Of a stretch of DNA of 64,000 nucleotides, positions 54,601-64,000 are shown one piece after another. The notes beneath the pieces were generated by a model. The model worked only from the letters and a program-made list of their open reading frames with translations. It did no database searches and was not told the DNA's origin. The DNA lies in assembly GCF_000234665.1 (NCBI RefSeq), contig NC_018315.1, positions 457,047 through 521,046 on the forward strand, given 5' to 3'. The stretch is from Leishmania mexicana MHOM/GT/2001/U1103 (Eukaryota > Euglenozoa > Kinetoplastea > Trypanosomatida > Trypanosomatidae). Position 1 is the first letter of the stretch. The number at the start of each line of letters is the position of its first letter. Made by a program: the position numbers and the translations under genes.

Positions 54601-56985
54601 TGGTCGCAGTTCAAGGCGATGATGGCGAAGCGCATGTGGAATGGCACGCGAGACCGCAAGATGCAGTTTTTCCAGGTGGTATGCCCGGTGATTTGCATCC
54701 TTATTGCCATGCTGCTCTCGCTCATCTCCCTCAACGGCCCCGACTCCATAACGCTGAACAAGGAAATCTACCCCGGCGAGGTTCTGATGGAGATGAACGG
54801 GTGCGATGAGCTTCTCGGCCCCAACGCATCCTTCGACAACTTCACTGTGCGGCACCAAAAATACATGAATGCGCTGAACTTGTCCATCTACATGGTCGAC
54901 ACGTTTCTCTCTCAGCCGACGTTGCGCGTCGAGGGGCTCGTGTGCCGAGATCTGGCCTGGGCAAACGCAGTGAAGGCACCGAACAACGTGATCCATATAC
55001 TGAACTCGTCCACCTATCACCAGGCACCCATCTCCCTGAACTCCATCTACCAGGGGCTCTACAGGAAGTATACGGGCAAAGATGCGCGCTTTAAGCTGGT
55101 GGCTGGAACGATACCGCGCACCAAGAGAGAGAAGGTGACGCAGGACGCGCTTAAGACGATCCTCATGGGCGCGATTATCATGATCCCGTTCACGTTCCTG
55201 CCGTCAAACGTGGTGGCGTGGGTGGTGAAGGAGCGCGAGTGCAAGGCGCGGCATCTGCAGAACGTCTCGGGGCTGAACTTTTACATCTACTGGCTCACGA
55301 ATTTTCTCTTCGACACGGTTGCCTACATGATGACGCTCAGTTTGGTGCTGCTCATCTTCCTAATGTTCAACCGCGAGGAGTACGTGGCCAAGGACCGTAT
55401 CGGCGCCGTGTTCGTCCTCTTCTTCATCTACGGTCTCTCGAGCACTACCACGGGGTACGTGTGCAGCTTCTTCTTCGACGAGCACTCCAACGCGCAGATG
55501 ATCGTGATGGCCGTCAGCTTTGTCTCCGGGTTTCTTCTCGTCATGATCGTGTACATCATGTCTCTGCTCTCACAGACCATGGTGGCGGCTGACATTCTGA
55601 AGTGGATCACTCGCATTGTGCCGAGCTTTGCCATTGGCGAGGGTATCATCAATTTGGCGATGCTGACGCAGCGGCAGGCGATCGTAGGTGACGTGACGGC
55701 GTGGTCAATGGACACGATCGGGTGGGCGTGCGTGTACATGTCAGTCGAGTTCCCGTTGTTTTTCGCGATCACCCTCTGGATCGACCACCCGCGGCGGCGC
55801 ATGTGGGGGCAGCGCAATAACTACGACGTCGACGCCGCTCCGCAGACGGTGTCGGAAGAGGACTCCGACGTTGAGAAGACGCGTGAGAAAGTGTATGAAG
55901 AGGAGGCTGAAGGGGTCAACGACGACATGGTGCGCGTGGTGGACCTGCGCAAGGTGTACCCCAACGGCAAGGTGGCAGTGCGCAACGTCACCTTCTTCGT
56001 GACCCCCGGCGAGGTGTTCGGCTTCCTCGGCACGAATGGCGCTGGTAAGACGACAACGATTTCGATGCTTTGCCAGGAGTTCATTCCCACAAGCGGCAAC
56101 GTCTATGTGTGCGGGTACGACATCGTGACGGAGAGCGAGCAGGCGCTACAGTGCATCGGGTACTGCCCGCAGTTCGACGCGACGCTGGACCTGTTGACGG
56201 TGGAAGAGCACCTGGAGCTGTACGCGGGCATCCGCGGCATCCTCTACGAGCAGCGTGACGTTGTCATTGACGCCTTGCTGCGCATGTGCGAACTCTCTAC
56301 GTATCGCTATACCCTGTCCTCGGAGCTGTCCGGCGGCAATCGGCGCAAGCTGTCTGTGGCCATATCCCTCATTGGAGGGCCGCGCGTGGTCTTCCTGGAC
56401 GAGCCGTCTGCCGGCATGGACCCTGTGGCGCGGCGCGGACTCTGGAACGCGATCCAGAAGGTTTCTCAGAACAGCTCCGTTGTGCTGACGACGCACCACC
56501 TGGAGGAGGTGGAGGCGCTTGCGCATCGCGTGGCGATCATGGTGGACGGCACCCTGCGCTGCATCGGCGACAAGACTCACCTGAAGAACAAGTTCGGCAC
56601 CGGCTTTGAAATGAGCATTCGTGTGCGTGCAGACGACGACATGGCGAATGTGCACAGGTGGGTGAAGACACGGTTCCCCGAGGCGACGATGAACGAGTTC
56701 AAGGGGCAACGATTTGTCTACACGTTGCCGGCGAACGTTGCCCTCTCGGATGTCTTTCGTCTCTTGCAACAGGAAAAGGAGATGCTGCACATCACAGACT
56801 ACACCGTGTCGCAAACCTCAATCGAGCAGGTCTTCTTGAAGATCAGCGGAGAACTGGAGGAGGCAACCGCTTTTCGGTACACGCTTGAGGACACCCTCGC
56901 GCTGTCAAGTAAGAAGAGCGCCTTGACGGATGCCGCGAGTTTAGACCCGGTAACTCGCAACTTGTCTCTCGGCAGGTTGAGATAG
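51631..56985 (+). CDS. ABCA-type full ABC transporter gamma
   Basis: 1784 residues from the ATG at 51631 (MARTSWSSSS), chosen because it follows a strong splice acceptor and upstream codons look like UTR. The N-terminus is short, with TM1 near residues 54-78 (MEIVLPLMFIVITLILWLVW). Extracellular domain 1 has many Cys residues and NxS/T sites. NBD1: Walker A GHNGAGKTT at 675, LSGGQRRKLS at 774, Asp 798 in LIFLDEPTAG, H-loop His 830. TMD2 contains the conserved block WVVKERECKARHLQNVSGLN. NBD2: Walker A GTNGAGKTTT at 1467, LSGGNRRKLS at 1566, VVFLDEPSAG, H-loop His 1622. All motifs are canonical. It is a full-size ABCA protein, probably a lipid mover in the plasma membrane or an internal membrane; substrate unknown. 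Most of the gene is well diverged from alpha and beta, except for short near-identical NBD tracts. Confidence 0.95.
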   Translation: MARTSWSSSSTGSASSGSDDSYCRSEAAKGGSFMDQLLAILYRTLRQTLRTKAILFMEIVLPLMFIVITLILWLVWLPFQGRSKQFIDYTPYASSAATLHKQLTCFNSSNGEPIPGLCDCDWISILSNYSVLCAGDYDTIPYKNLCYVDLPFDFSDFKVNGYAVGNITGANKLVQVWINSYNTSLFVIPTLDEVILFHWLARISRPKTKGDASLLSAGIAAGLMPNSKQSSVLCSGVLYFVGSAAQVDPLLDYFRKESVLFDKVYGGTYATVAEAEAKVRATEWNWAIIELNGFDASTFDVSIRMNSTALPTFALPYDKSYGGGFYNSRADLYAVAGFLSIQQIISEYYLKLVVGSAATGTDLPLDHYMAVAGYASFITQPLLTTANILLPLIFVMAYLYPVSQFTKRIVLEKELRIREAMQIMGLGNAPIYISWYLTFFLPNFFVTIVTLVVIRMTYITITNILILFLVYYIYLVTCVPLAGFYSAFFSKARLASLLTPLIYFVFAMPAFAIQSANTAIITAFCIFPPTAYAVTMLGIIDHEIAGGFAGASWHDVLDTPPVYLAIMMMGVDFVFFNLLMLYLDNVMPKDWGTRKHPLFFIIDPVMWCFNSKHKRLEGGADGRAENGVFEDVDGDDDAVVLDGLRKEYSRGGKTFVAVNNLYWGMREGEISVLLGHNGAGKTTVLNMMTGMVEPDAGDCYVYGYSVRNELERVRQQIGYCPQHNILWGELTCRDHLEFFGRIKGLRGWELENAVCRMLHETDLLEKMDQPAKSLSGGQRRKLSVSIAFVTCSRLIFLDEPTAGMDVGARRYTWELLRRMSAHHTIFLTTHYMDEADLLGHKIGIMSQGRLKCSGSNMLLKSRLGFGYSITMSLCDGASVKVISTLVQSSVDGAQEVGVNGCEVMYRLPNECVQQFPEFLDRLEVVKDELGVRGYSLSATTLEEIFLRVSNEDIEREREEDPLMQLDQDSIAAQESCIWSCEIVEGRKAMLWSQFKAMMAKRMWNGTRDRKMQFFQVVCPVICILIAMLLSLISLNGPDSITLNKEIYPGEVLMEMNGCDELLGPNASFDNFTVRHQKYMNALNLSIYMVDTFLSQPTLRVEGLVCRDLAWANAVKAPNNVIHILNSSTYHQAPISLNSIYQGLYRKYTGKDARFKLVAGTIPRTKREKVTQDALKTILMGAIIMIPFTFLPSNVVAWVVKERECKARHLQNVSGLNFYIYWLTNFLFDTVAYMMTLSLVLLIFLMFNREEYVAKDRIGAVFVLFFIYGLSSTTTGYVCSFFFDEHSNAQMIVMAVSFVSGFLLVMIVYIMSLLSQTMVAADILKWITRIVPSFAIGEGIINLAMLTQRQAIVGDVTAWSMDTIGWACVYMSVEFPLFFAITLWIDHPRRRMWGQRNNYDVDAAPQTVSEEDSDVEKTREKVYEEEAEGVNDDMVRVVDLRKVYPNGKVAVRNVTFFVTPGEVFGFLGTNGAGKTTTISMLCQEFIPTSGNVYVCGYDIVTESEQALQCIGYCPQFDATLDLLTVEEHLELYAGIRGILYEQRDVVIDALLRMCELSTYRYTLSSELSGGNRRKLSVAISLIGGPRVVFLDEPSAGMDPVARRGLWNAIQKVSQNSSVVLTTHHLEEVEALAHRVAIMVDGTLRCIGDKTHLKNKFGTGFEMSIRVRADDDMANVHRWVKTRFPEATMNEFKGQRFVYTLPANVALSDVFRLLQQEKEMLHITDYTVSQTSIEQVFLKISGELEEATAFRYTLEDTLALSSKKSALTDAASLDPVTRNLSLGRLR

Positions 56986-59744
56986 ACCATTCGGTGTTGC
57001 GTGACGGCGGCGGGGATCATGGACGGCGAGAGTAGAGGAAAATAAGGCGCGTCCGCGAAAGCGGGTCGTCTTCAGTTGGTGTATGCCCGACGCTTTCCAG
57101 CATGAGGGTGCCCGCGCCCCCCTCCTCTCTTTCGCCTGGAACTGATTGTTGCGTTGTAGGACACATCGCCTGCTGTGTGTCGTTTATAGATGACTCTGGC
57201 GGGGGTGCGCTTACTACATTTGTGTCCCCGATGTGCCCGAAAGGAGAGAAGGCAGGTGCCCCCTGTTTGCCAGCCTGCATGATGCTTCGATTTCTGCCCA
57301 CCACCCCTCCACTTCGCGTTGCTCTTGTCGCTTCGTCTGGGATGAAGTGCATTGGAACGTTGCGTTGGCATGTGCATACTCGTTTTTTTAAATTCTTTCG
57401 TTCCTCTCTCCCGTTGTGAGGCTGTGCCTCCGCATCACGGTGATCGCTGTGTGTGTGGGGGGGGGGCGGAGGGGGCTCTTCCGTTTCTCTTGCGCGTGAG
57501 CGTATGTGTGTATGTGTTTCATTTCGTCGTTCACTTCTTCATATTTTCTTGTGAGTAGCGGATCAACGCTACGGTGTGCGTGTGGTTCCCATGTCGCTGC
57601 TTTGGTGGACCACCTCACATCGGCCGTGCCTCTACTTGCACATGTGCAATTCCGTGTGGTGTACTCGCCTTGTCATCTTTTTTTTTTACTCTCTTGTCCT
57701 CCCCCTCGCGCTTCACCATCGACTGCCCATCACACATTCTGTCTCCCGCAGACTCAGTCTTTTTCGAAGGGCAGGCACGTGCGACTCACGCATCATGTCA
57801 CGCGGTGATGGAGCCTCATGTCACCACATACACACGTATTCACGTCTTTGCTTACGCGCGCCGTTGAGGTGCACCTTCCTTTTATGCTCTCCTACCCACC
57901 CTTTGCTTGTCTTTTGTACTGATCTTGTACGGGTGTTTTCTGTGAGGGGTACCGCTAGCGGCGGTCACGGCCCAGACGATCGCTCTCCTCTCAGGTGATT
58001 GCCATTGATTTCTCGGTTGCGCTTTCGCCTGTCATGCCGCCTCCAGCCGCATCCCTCACTACCATGGATGCACTTCCGCATACAAATCGCATTTTGTTTT
58101 TTCCCTTTTCTTTGCGTTTTACTCATCGCTGTCTGTCTTACTTTTGTGTGTGTTATGTTTTATCTTCTCCTCTTTCCTCTTTTCTCTCCGACCGCGTCTA
58201 ACTCCCGTGTCGGGTGTTTCCCTCACCACTTTGTTGTGGAGAAGGCGAGGGGATGTCGGCACACACCTCAGCGACGCCCAGGGACGGTCAAACCACCACC
58301 ACCGTCGGTGTGCACTGATGTGTAGAGGAGGATTATGTGTGTATCCGTGTCTTCGTACGTCTTCACGCGGGCGCGTACGTGCTCGCCCCCTTTTTTTGCC
58401 GTGCTTGGCATAAACCAACCTGTCACAGTGCTGCCCTCCCCTCCACCATGTAATCCTTCGTCACAGCGCACAGTGTGGCTGAGTCTCTCCTCGTGACCTA
58501 CCCCTTCTTGCTGTCTTTTCTTGTGTCTCTGCACCGTCGTCAGAGCTCTGCCTCTTTGTCCTTTCCCTCCTCGCTTTCTCTCTTGCTGTTGTATTCGCCT
58601 TTTCTTTACGCCTTCGCCCCCCCCCCGTTGTGTGCGCATGCTGTGCCTCCCGTGGTTGTGCGTTGCAATTTGTGATTTCTATAGGCTTGTCGACGGTGCG
58701 AGTGCACTCACCGAGTCTGCGGCACCTCGAGTCATCCCTGATAGAGAGGGAGCACCAGACTCAGGAGGCTGAGGAACGTGTCGGTGAGCTTGGTAAAGGG
58801 AAGTCAGCACCGCTGCCCGTCTCTCCTCCATTTCTCTTGCCAACATGTGAACAGCTCGCCAATGTTACTATTCTCCTCTGCTTTCTTCTGGATCAGGGCC
58901 ACGCCTTCTATGCTCCTTGCCTTCTGATCTATTCTTTTTCTCCGTCGCCTTGCGTGCGCACATTCACAGATATCAATGCGTACACCCACGGACGACCGTA
59001 AATGAGCACAGAGAGAGGGAGACAGACCAACAGGCAGACAGAGACAGAGGGAGTGTGAGAAGCGGTCACACCGACCGGGTACGACTCTGAGTGTGTGCGC
59101 ATGCGCAGTCTTTTTTAAATCACGCCTGCTGAAAACGGCAGCGGCGGAGGAGAGGTCTCTCACCGCTCGCCGTCGCCATCCCTTCTGCCAACCCGCGCAC
59201 ACAGACGTGGTAGGGCACTAGAGCTTCCGCACGAGTAGGATCGGGTCGTGGATGCTGCTGACGCGTTGTTGCTCTACCTGCTTTGTCGTGACCCAGCATT
59301 GCCCCCCCCCTCTCTTGGTTTATACATGCCTACGACTCCTCTCTCATGTGTAGAGCCGACCGCACGTGACAGTCCCCTTGGCGTACTACTCTTCCTCCTC
59401 CTCTTGTGCGCATTCGTGCGATCGGCTTTCTTCTGTTGTTCAGCGCTTGTCGATTTTTTTTGTTTCTTGCAGTTTGTGTGTACAATTTTGTCGTGTTGTT
59501 GGCCGCTCGGACTCTATGGGTATTGCTGCTGTGGTGGTTGGTCCGGCGTCTCTCTCTGTCTCCGTCATCTTTGCCTGCTCCACGTCGCGGACCCTTCCGA
59601 GTCGCCGTCTCGCCGCTCTCCTGCTGTCTGCTGCTCAGATATCTTGGCATCTGTAGTCTTGCTTGGCTTTCACGCGTGTGTGCTCGCTTACAACTGCGCA
59701 GCAACACTAGCGGACAGTGGCCTTCGCCAATCTTGTCTTTGGGT

Positions 59745-60415
59745 GCCGGGGGACAAATAGCTGACGTCCCCAGCTAGCTCCCTGCGGCTATCTGCGAGGG
59801 ACCGGTTCAGGGGTATTCGTGGGCTCTGGAGACGCGCTCGAAAAAAAGAGAATGGCTTGTCATTGACCAACACCAGGACCACGCGAAGCCAGGGGGAGGA
59901 GGGTGAGGGTGGGGGACGAGAAGAGGCGTCGTCAGCCGAGCATATTCGATCGCTTGAGGGAAGACGGGGCGCATTCTCCTCAGAGCTCTGACGCCTGACG
60001 TGTTCGCACAGCGGGTGTGTGGCGCTGGGGAGGGTCTCTTTCTCACTCGTATCCGTGGAACTCCAAGCAGGTCCCGCGCTGAGGCCTAACAGGTCACGGA
60101 TCCATGGAGCAAGGCCAGGGAAGGCACACAGGCCACTTCGTGAAGGAAAGCGAATGCCGTGACGTTCCCTCGACTCGCGAGTGCCAGGACAGGCCAGAAC
60201 GTTCTCGGGTGTTGCTAAACAGCGCAGTTTTCTGAAGCACAGAGGGGCAGGAGGATGATAGTGGCCGCAGAGACTTTCCACGTCGTGCCCTACACGTGCT
60301 GTGTTGTCAAACAAAACTGCGAGGTAACGCTGAAGAAGTTTTCATACGCACTTACACCGACATGTACGCAGATAAAAGGAAAATAAGGAAACGAGGCAAG
60401 GTGAAGAAACGCCCG
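59745..60415 (+). mobile_element. Possible degenerate SIDER-type retroposon
   Basis: A non-repetitive, purine-rich island in otherwise pyrimidine-rich UTR DNA, ending in an A-rich tail (about 60371-60415, with AAAAGGAAAATAAGGAAA). Leishmania SIDER elements are several-hundred-bp non-coding relics of ingi-like retroposons with A-rich 3' ends in UTRs. I cannot verify the signature, so this is a weak call. Confidence 0.25.
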
Positions 60416-61279
60416 AGAGGTACGATGTCTTGTCGCCTCCTCGTCGGTCAGTGATTACATTCTTGCAACGCCACTACTGGTGCCGTGGGCGGCAACGTTT
60501 TTCCTTTTCAGCATGTGAATTTCGAGCTACTGATGATCCTTTGCTTGCAGCTTGGGTTTTGTAGTTGCGTGGCAACCCTGCGACAGCGACATCGCCTCTC
60601 ACCGTCAGCGGGTGGTCCGTCACTCATGAAGATTGCCCGGGAGCCTTACCACGGTGTTTCTCCTCTGCCCATCTCTGTGCTTGACGGGCCATCTCCTGTG
60701 TCCCAGTCGTCCCTACTCTGCCGCCTCCCGCTGTGATTCGCTTGGAGATTCTCTGTCCATCTGTGTTTACGAGTGTAAGGAAGGGCGGCAGAGGTGTCAT
60801 TGCACTGGGGACTATGCGCTGCTCTCACCTGTTGCTGGGCGGTGACGGGTCCTCGTATTTTGGTTCCCGTATCTGCTGGTCTGCCATCGTGCACACTCCG
60901 TCCATGCTAGCATTCTGTGAAGGGTTATCCACCACGAAGGCACCCCTTTTCTTTTCTGGTCCTCTGTCTGTGCACAGGTGTGTTGCACATGAACCTCTCT
61001 GTGCGTTGTCCGCGTGAGTCCCCGCGCACACTTGCGCTCTTTGCATCTTTGTGTGTGCTCAGCTTTGATTTTGTGCTTCCTAAGGTGTTTGTGCTCCGCA
61101 TTGTGTTGCGCGGGGTTTGTCTCTGAGGGCGTGCTCCAACCCGTGCTCGGTATCGACTGTTCGGGTCCTTTTTTCCGTCGCGCCGTACGTAACCTCCTGT
61201 CAACGGGGACCGTACGTCAGCGTGGCACCAGCGCCCAGTCCACACACTGCACTCTCTGACCGAGGAAGCCAAGCAGCCC

Positions 61280-61825
61280 CCCTATCCCTGACGATGCCGA
61301 ACCCGCGTCTGGCCGTCAGAAGGTCAGATGCCTACGACGCAGCGCAGTGAGAGCGATGGACCCCTGCTGACGTCTGCGATCAGCTTCTGGACGGCGTGGC
61401 GTCGGAGCGATCTGCGACAGCGTGAGCATGCATGACCCATCCATATGATGAGGCAAGAGTGCTCGCGCGACTCGAACGCACCCCACCCCCATCCCGGCCC
61501 TCAATGGCCCAGTGGTGCGGGGAGCCTGAGGCCACCCCGCGGACGACGCACGAGGCGGCGAGCAGCATGATGGAAGCGGCTGCGAGGCGACCTGTAGAGC
61601 GCGGGGTGGGTGGAGTTGGGGGCAGTGGGCCGTTCTCTCCGATGGCTGGGCTGGCGCGTTGCTGTAGCGCAGGTGCGTCTACGGCTGCTTCGCACAGCAC
61701 GATGGGGGGGGTCTGTGTAGCAGGCCAGGGAGGAGGAGGGGGCAGCTTGCAGTGGAGTACTGACCTCCTGTTGTATGACAGAGAATGGACACGCTGAAAA
61801 GAAACCGAGAGGAAAAAGGTTGCAT
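61280..61825 (+). mobile_element. Probable SIDER2-type degenerate retroposon
   Basis: About 545 bp of complex sequence, unlike the flanking CT-rich DNA, ending in an A-rich tail (61796-61822, GAAAAGAAACCGAGAGGAAAAAGG-like). Size, position in non-coding DNA, + orientation and A-rich end fit SIDER2. Its open frame (61432-61797, 121 residues) is Gly/Ala/Ser/Arg-rich and unlikely to be a gene. Confidence 0.4.
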
Positions 61826-62877
61826 GTTTCGTTTCTGTGGTGTGTGGACAGGGGTGCGTGTGCACGCGTGTGAGCACGGCACCACCTCAAGCCCGACAAT
61901 CCTCTCTGTTGCTGTTTTCTCGTTCAATGTACTTTTCTGTCGTTGTTTGGCGTACGTGTCCGTGAGTGGTTCTGCCCTGCGTAGCGGTGCCGGCACCCTA
62001 CTTGTGTTCCCCATCCTCCTTCGCCCTCTTACTTTCCGCTGAGCTCGTCTACGCGAGTGCGGGTATATGCATCCGGCTCTCCCTCTCTTTCCGTGCCGTC
62101 CGAAGTTCTCTCTCTCGTTGTCTGGGGCGCCTGTGTTGCACGTTTCTTGAAGGCACACAAGCGAAACACAAAAAACCCGCGCATCGCTCACTTGCGCCCG
62201 CATTGGTGCAGACGGAAGAGGGGTCATAATCCGAGCCTGAGCGGTGGAGGAATGCCGCGGACACCTCTTCTCTTGCTCGACAGCACTGGCAACGGAAGTG
62301 CGCCGTGGAAGCGCGCTTTGCGTGTGTCTGTCTGTCTGCGTTTTGCCCCTCGACTGGTGCTTCTCGTGCCTCGCCTTGTCGTGTTCTATCACATTCTGCT
62401 CCTGGGGCCGCAGTCGGGTGGTGGCGGGGGTGGGGCGAGGTTGAAGTACTCTTCGCTTATGTTTTGCGCATTGTCTTCAAGACGAGTCGCTGTCAAGGTT
62501 ACTGCCATGGGTCCCGCACAGACGCACGTTGGCACTCCTGCTTGCCACTGCGTCTTTGCGCGATACACGTCAGTGCTTCCGTCTCCTGCCTAACCTCTTC
62601 CTTTGTCTCTCTGCACTTGGTGCCTGCCGGTGCCCTCCTTTTGCTTTCCTCGTGGCTGACCGTGGGCAAGCGCGAGTAACGCACGTGGCTTCCTTGCCGG
62701 AATTGCCTCGTGTCTTGTCTCTCTTTGCGCGCCACGTGCATGCCGAGGGGCGGCCGGTGTTAGCGCAACGAGAGGCGGGCGCCACCGGATGTGTTGCATC
62801 GCCATCCGTACACATCACCGCATAACACAGCAAGTGCGCGCCTTTCACTTCTACTCCTTTCACTATCCACCCGCGCG

Positions 62878-63888
62878 ATGACGAAGCTGCCGCAGAGCTG
62901 TGCTCAGTGGAGGCTCATCGACATTGGTTTGAACCTCACAGATCACATGTACAAGGGGGTGTACAATGGACGCCAACAGCACACCTCAGATATCGAGTCG
63001 ATACTGCAGCGCGCTGTGGAGGTTGGCGTGCACGGTCTCCTCTTAACAGGTGGCAACTTGAAGGAGAGCAAGGCTGTGATCGACATGTGCGCCAGCTATA
63101 CCTCCGACACGCTGCAGTGTTTCTGCACAGTCGGTTGTCACCCGACGCGGTGCCAAGAGTTTGTCGACGATCCAGACGGTTACCTTAAGGCCCTTGATGA
63201 CCTCATCTGCAAGCACTCCGTCCATGTCGGCGGCTGCATCGCGGCGGTGGGGGAGATTGGTCTTGACTACGACCGTCTGTCCTTCTGCCCGAAGAAAATT
63301 CAGAAGGAGTACTTCGAAAAGCAACTCGTGATGGCGAAGCGGCATCGCCTGCCACTGTTCCTCCACGAACGCAACACAGGCGGTGACTTCAAGACACTGC
63401 TCGAGCCGCATCTTCCCGAGCTCGCTGGTGGCGTCGTTCATAGCTTCACCGGCAGCCGGGCGGAGCTGCAGGAGTACCTGGATGCCAACCTGTACATTGG
63501 CGTGAACGGGTGTAGTCTCAAGACGGCGGAGAACCTCGAGACGGTCAGGGCGATTCCACTCGATCGACTGATGCTGGAAACCGACGCACCGTGGTGCGAG
63601 CTCAAGGGCACACACGCTTCGAAAGCACTCTTGACGGCTGCGGCGACGCGCGCCTCTTCGCAGCAGAGCGTGTCAGAAGCCATCCTCACCGCGTTTTCGA
63701 CGTGCCGCAAGGACAAGTTTAAAGAAGGGTGTGTCGTGAAGGGGCGCAATGAACCGTGCGCGATTGTGCAGGTACTCGAGGTAGTGTACGAGCTGCACCG
63801 CGAGGAGGTGTCCTCTATGGAGCAGCTGGCTGAGGTGGTTCTGGCGACCACGCGAAAGCTGTTCCCCTTTGCGGCATCTGTGGTGTGA
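62878..63888 (+). CDS. TatD-family metal-dependent deoxyribonuclease (TATDN1-like)
   Basis: 336 residues from the ATG at 62878 (MTKLPQSCAQW). TatD proteins are TIM-barrel metal-dependent DNases linked to DNA repair and nuclear DNA breakdown. The N-terminus reads RLIDIGLNLTDHMYKGVY, the eukaryotic TATDN1 form (IDIGxNLTDxMxxGxY) that replaces the HxH motif of bacterial TatD. Other metal and catalytic residues are in place: E126 in GEIGLDYDR, H163 in LFLHER, H188 in VVHSFTGS, D236 in LMLETDAPWC. The C-terminus ends with an expected helix, MEQLAEVVLATTRKLF. Length is slightly above human TATDN1 (297 aa) because of inserts. The open frame extends upstream without another good start. The family is certain; cellular role is inferred from homologues. 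Confidence 0.92.
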   Translation: MTKLPQSCAQWRLIDIGLNLTDHMYKGVYNGRQQHTSDIESILQRAVEVGVHGLLLTGGNLKESKAVIDMCASYTSDTLQCFCTVGCHPTRCQEFVDDPDGYLKALDDLICKHSVHVGGCIAAVGEIGLDYDRLSFCPKKIQKEYFEKQLVMAKRHRLPLFLHERNTGGDFKTLLEPHLPELAGGVVHSFTGSRAELQEYLDANLYIGVNGCSLKTAENLETVRAIPLDRLMLETDAPWCELKGTHASKALLTAAATRASSQQSVSEAILTAFSTCRKDKFKEGCVVKGRNEPCAIVQVLEVVYELHREEVSSMEQLAEVVLATTRKLFPFAASVV

Positions 63889-64000
63889 GCCACGCGGCAA
63901 CGCTCCCCGTAAGCATCCCACTCTCTCTTTGTATCTCTGTGTTTCGGTCCCTACGCGGGCACAACACTCGCAAGCGGATCTGCGTGTGCTTTGCACCAGC
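63889..64000 (+). other. 3' UTR after the TatD gene
   Basis: Short UTR-like end of the window; nothing further seen. Confidence 0.5.

Larger units (their letters stand above)
56986..62877 (+). other. Long gene-poor region between ABCA-gamma and the TatD gene
   Basis: 5.9 kb without a convincing gene. It holds homopolymer and pyrimidine tracts and two less repetitive islands (59745-60415 and 61280-61825) that look like degenerate retroposons. Open frames in these islands do not resemble known proteins. Confidence 0.5.

Noticed and set aside
61432..61797. 121-codon open frame starting MTHPYDEARV
   Set aside because: Lies inside the likely SIDER element, is Gly/Ala/Arg-rich and has no recognisable domain.

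Overview
The window looks like a nuclear chromosome segment of a trypanosomatid, most likely Leishmania. It is GC-rich. Every supported gene lies on the + strand and none shows an intron. Long pyrimidine tracts ending in AG precede the coding regions, as expected for spliced-leader trans-splicing of a polycistronic transcript, and the intergenic DNA is full of CA/GT/TA microsatellites. From memory, the order eRF3 - OXA1-like - RPS15A - TMEM184-like - SKP1 - ABCA cluster - TatD fits Leishmania chromosome 11. The species cannot be fixed from this sequence alone.

Left part (1-12.7 kb), ordinary housekeeping genes: the last codons of an eRF3-like translation GTPase (2-82), an OXA1-family mitochondrial insertase (1985-3322), 40S ribosomal protein S15A/uS8 (5177-5569), a TMEM184/OST-alpha family membrane protein with a CxxC...CxxC tail (7074-9152), and SKP1 (10513-11064).

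Middle (12.7-46.1 kb), an ABCA transporter array. A block of about 12.9 kb is present twice in direct orientation (12759-25011 and 33154-46070). Each copy carries about 4.2 kb of upstream DNA (3.6 kb in copy 2, where a placeholder hides about 0.64 kb), one full-size ABCA gene (here alpha and alpha-prime), about 2 kb downstream, and an ABCA pseudogene made of three spliced fragments. Between the copies sits a different intact ABCA gene (beta, 26450-32179). Three N runs interrupt the block. One hides the 3' end of alpha, one hides about 0.64 kb of upstream DNA, and one separates two identical 570-bp contig ends that split alpha-prime artificially. Removing the 670-bp artefact restores one frame of 1872 residues.

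Right part (46.1-64 kb): a long gene-poor stretch, a third type of ABCA gene (gamma, 51631-56985), another long gene-poor stretch with two possible SIDER-type degenerate retroposons, and a TatD-family nuclease (62878-63888).

The most interesting signal is mosaic evolution of the ABCA genes. Short tracts encoding parts of the nucleotide-binding domains are almost identical between otherwise diverged paralogues, which suggests gene conversion. The first extracellular domain differs sharply between the two otherwise near-identical copies. The second nucleotide-binding domain of alpha-prime has changes in its Walker A, signature and H-loop motifs. I saw no tRNA, rRNA, CRISPR array or minus-strand gene that I could support.
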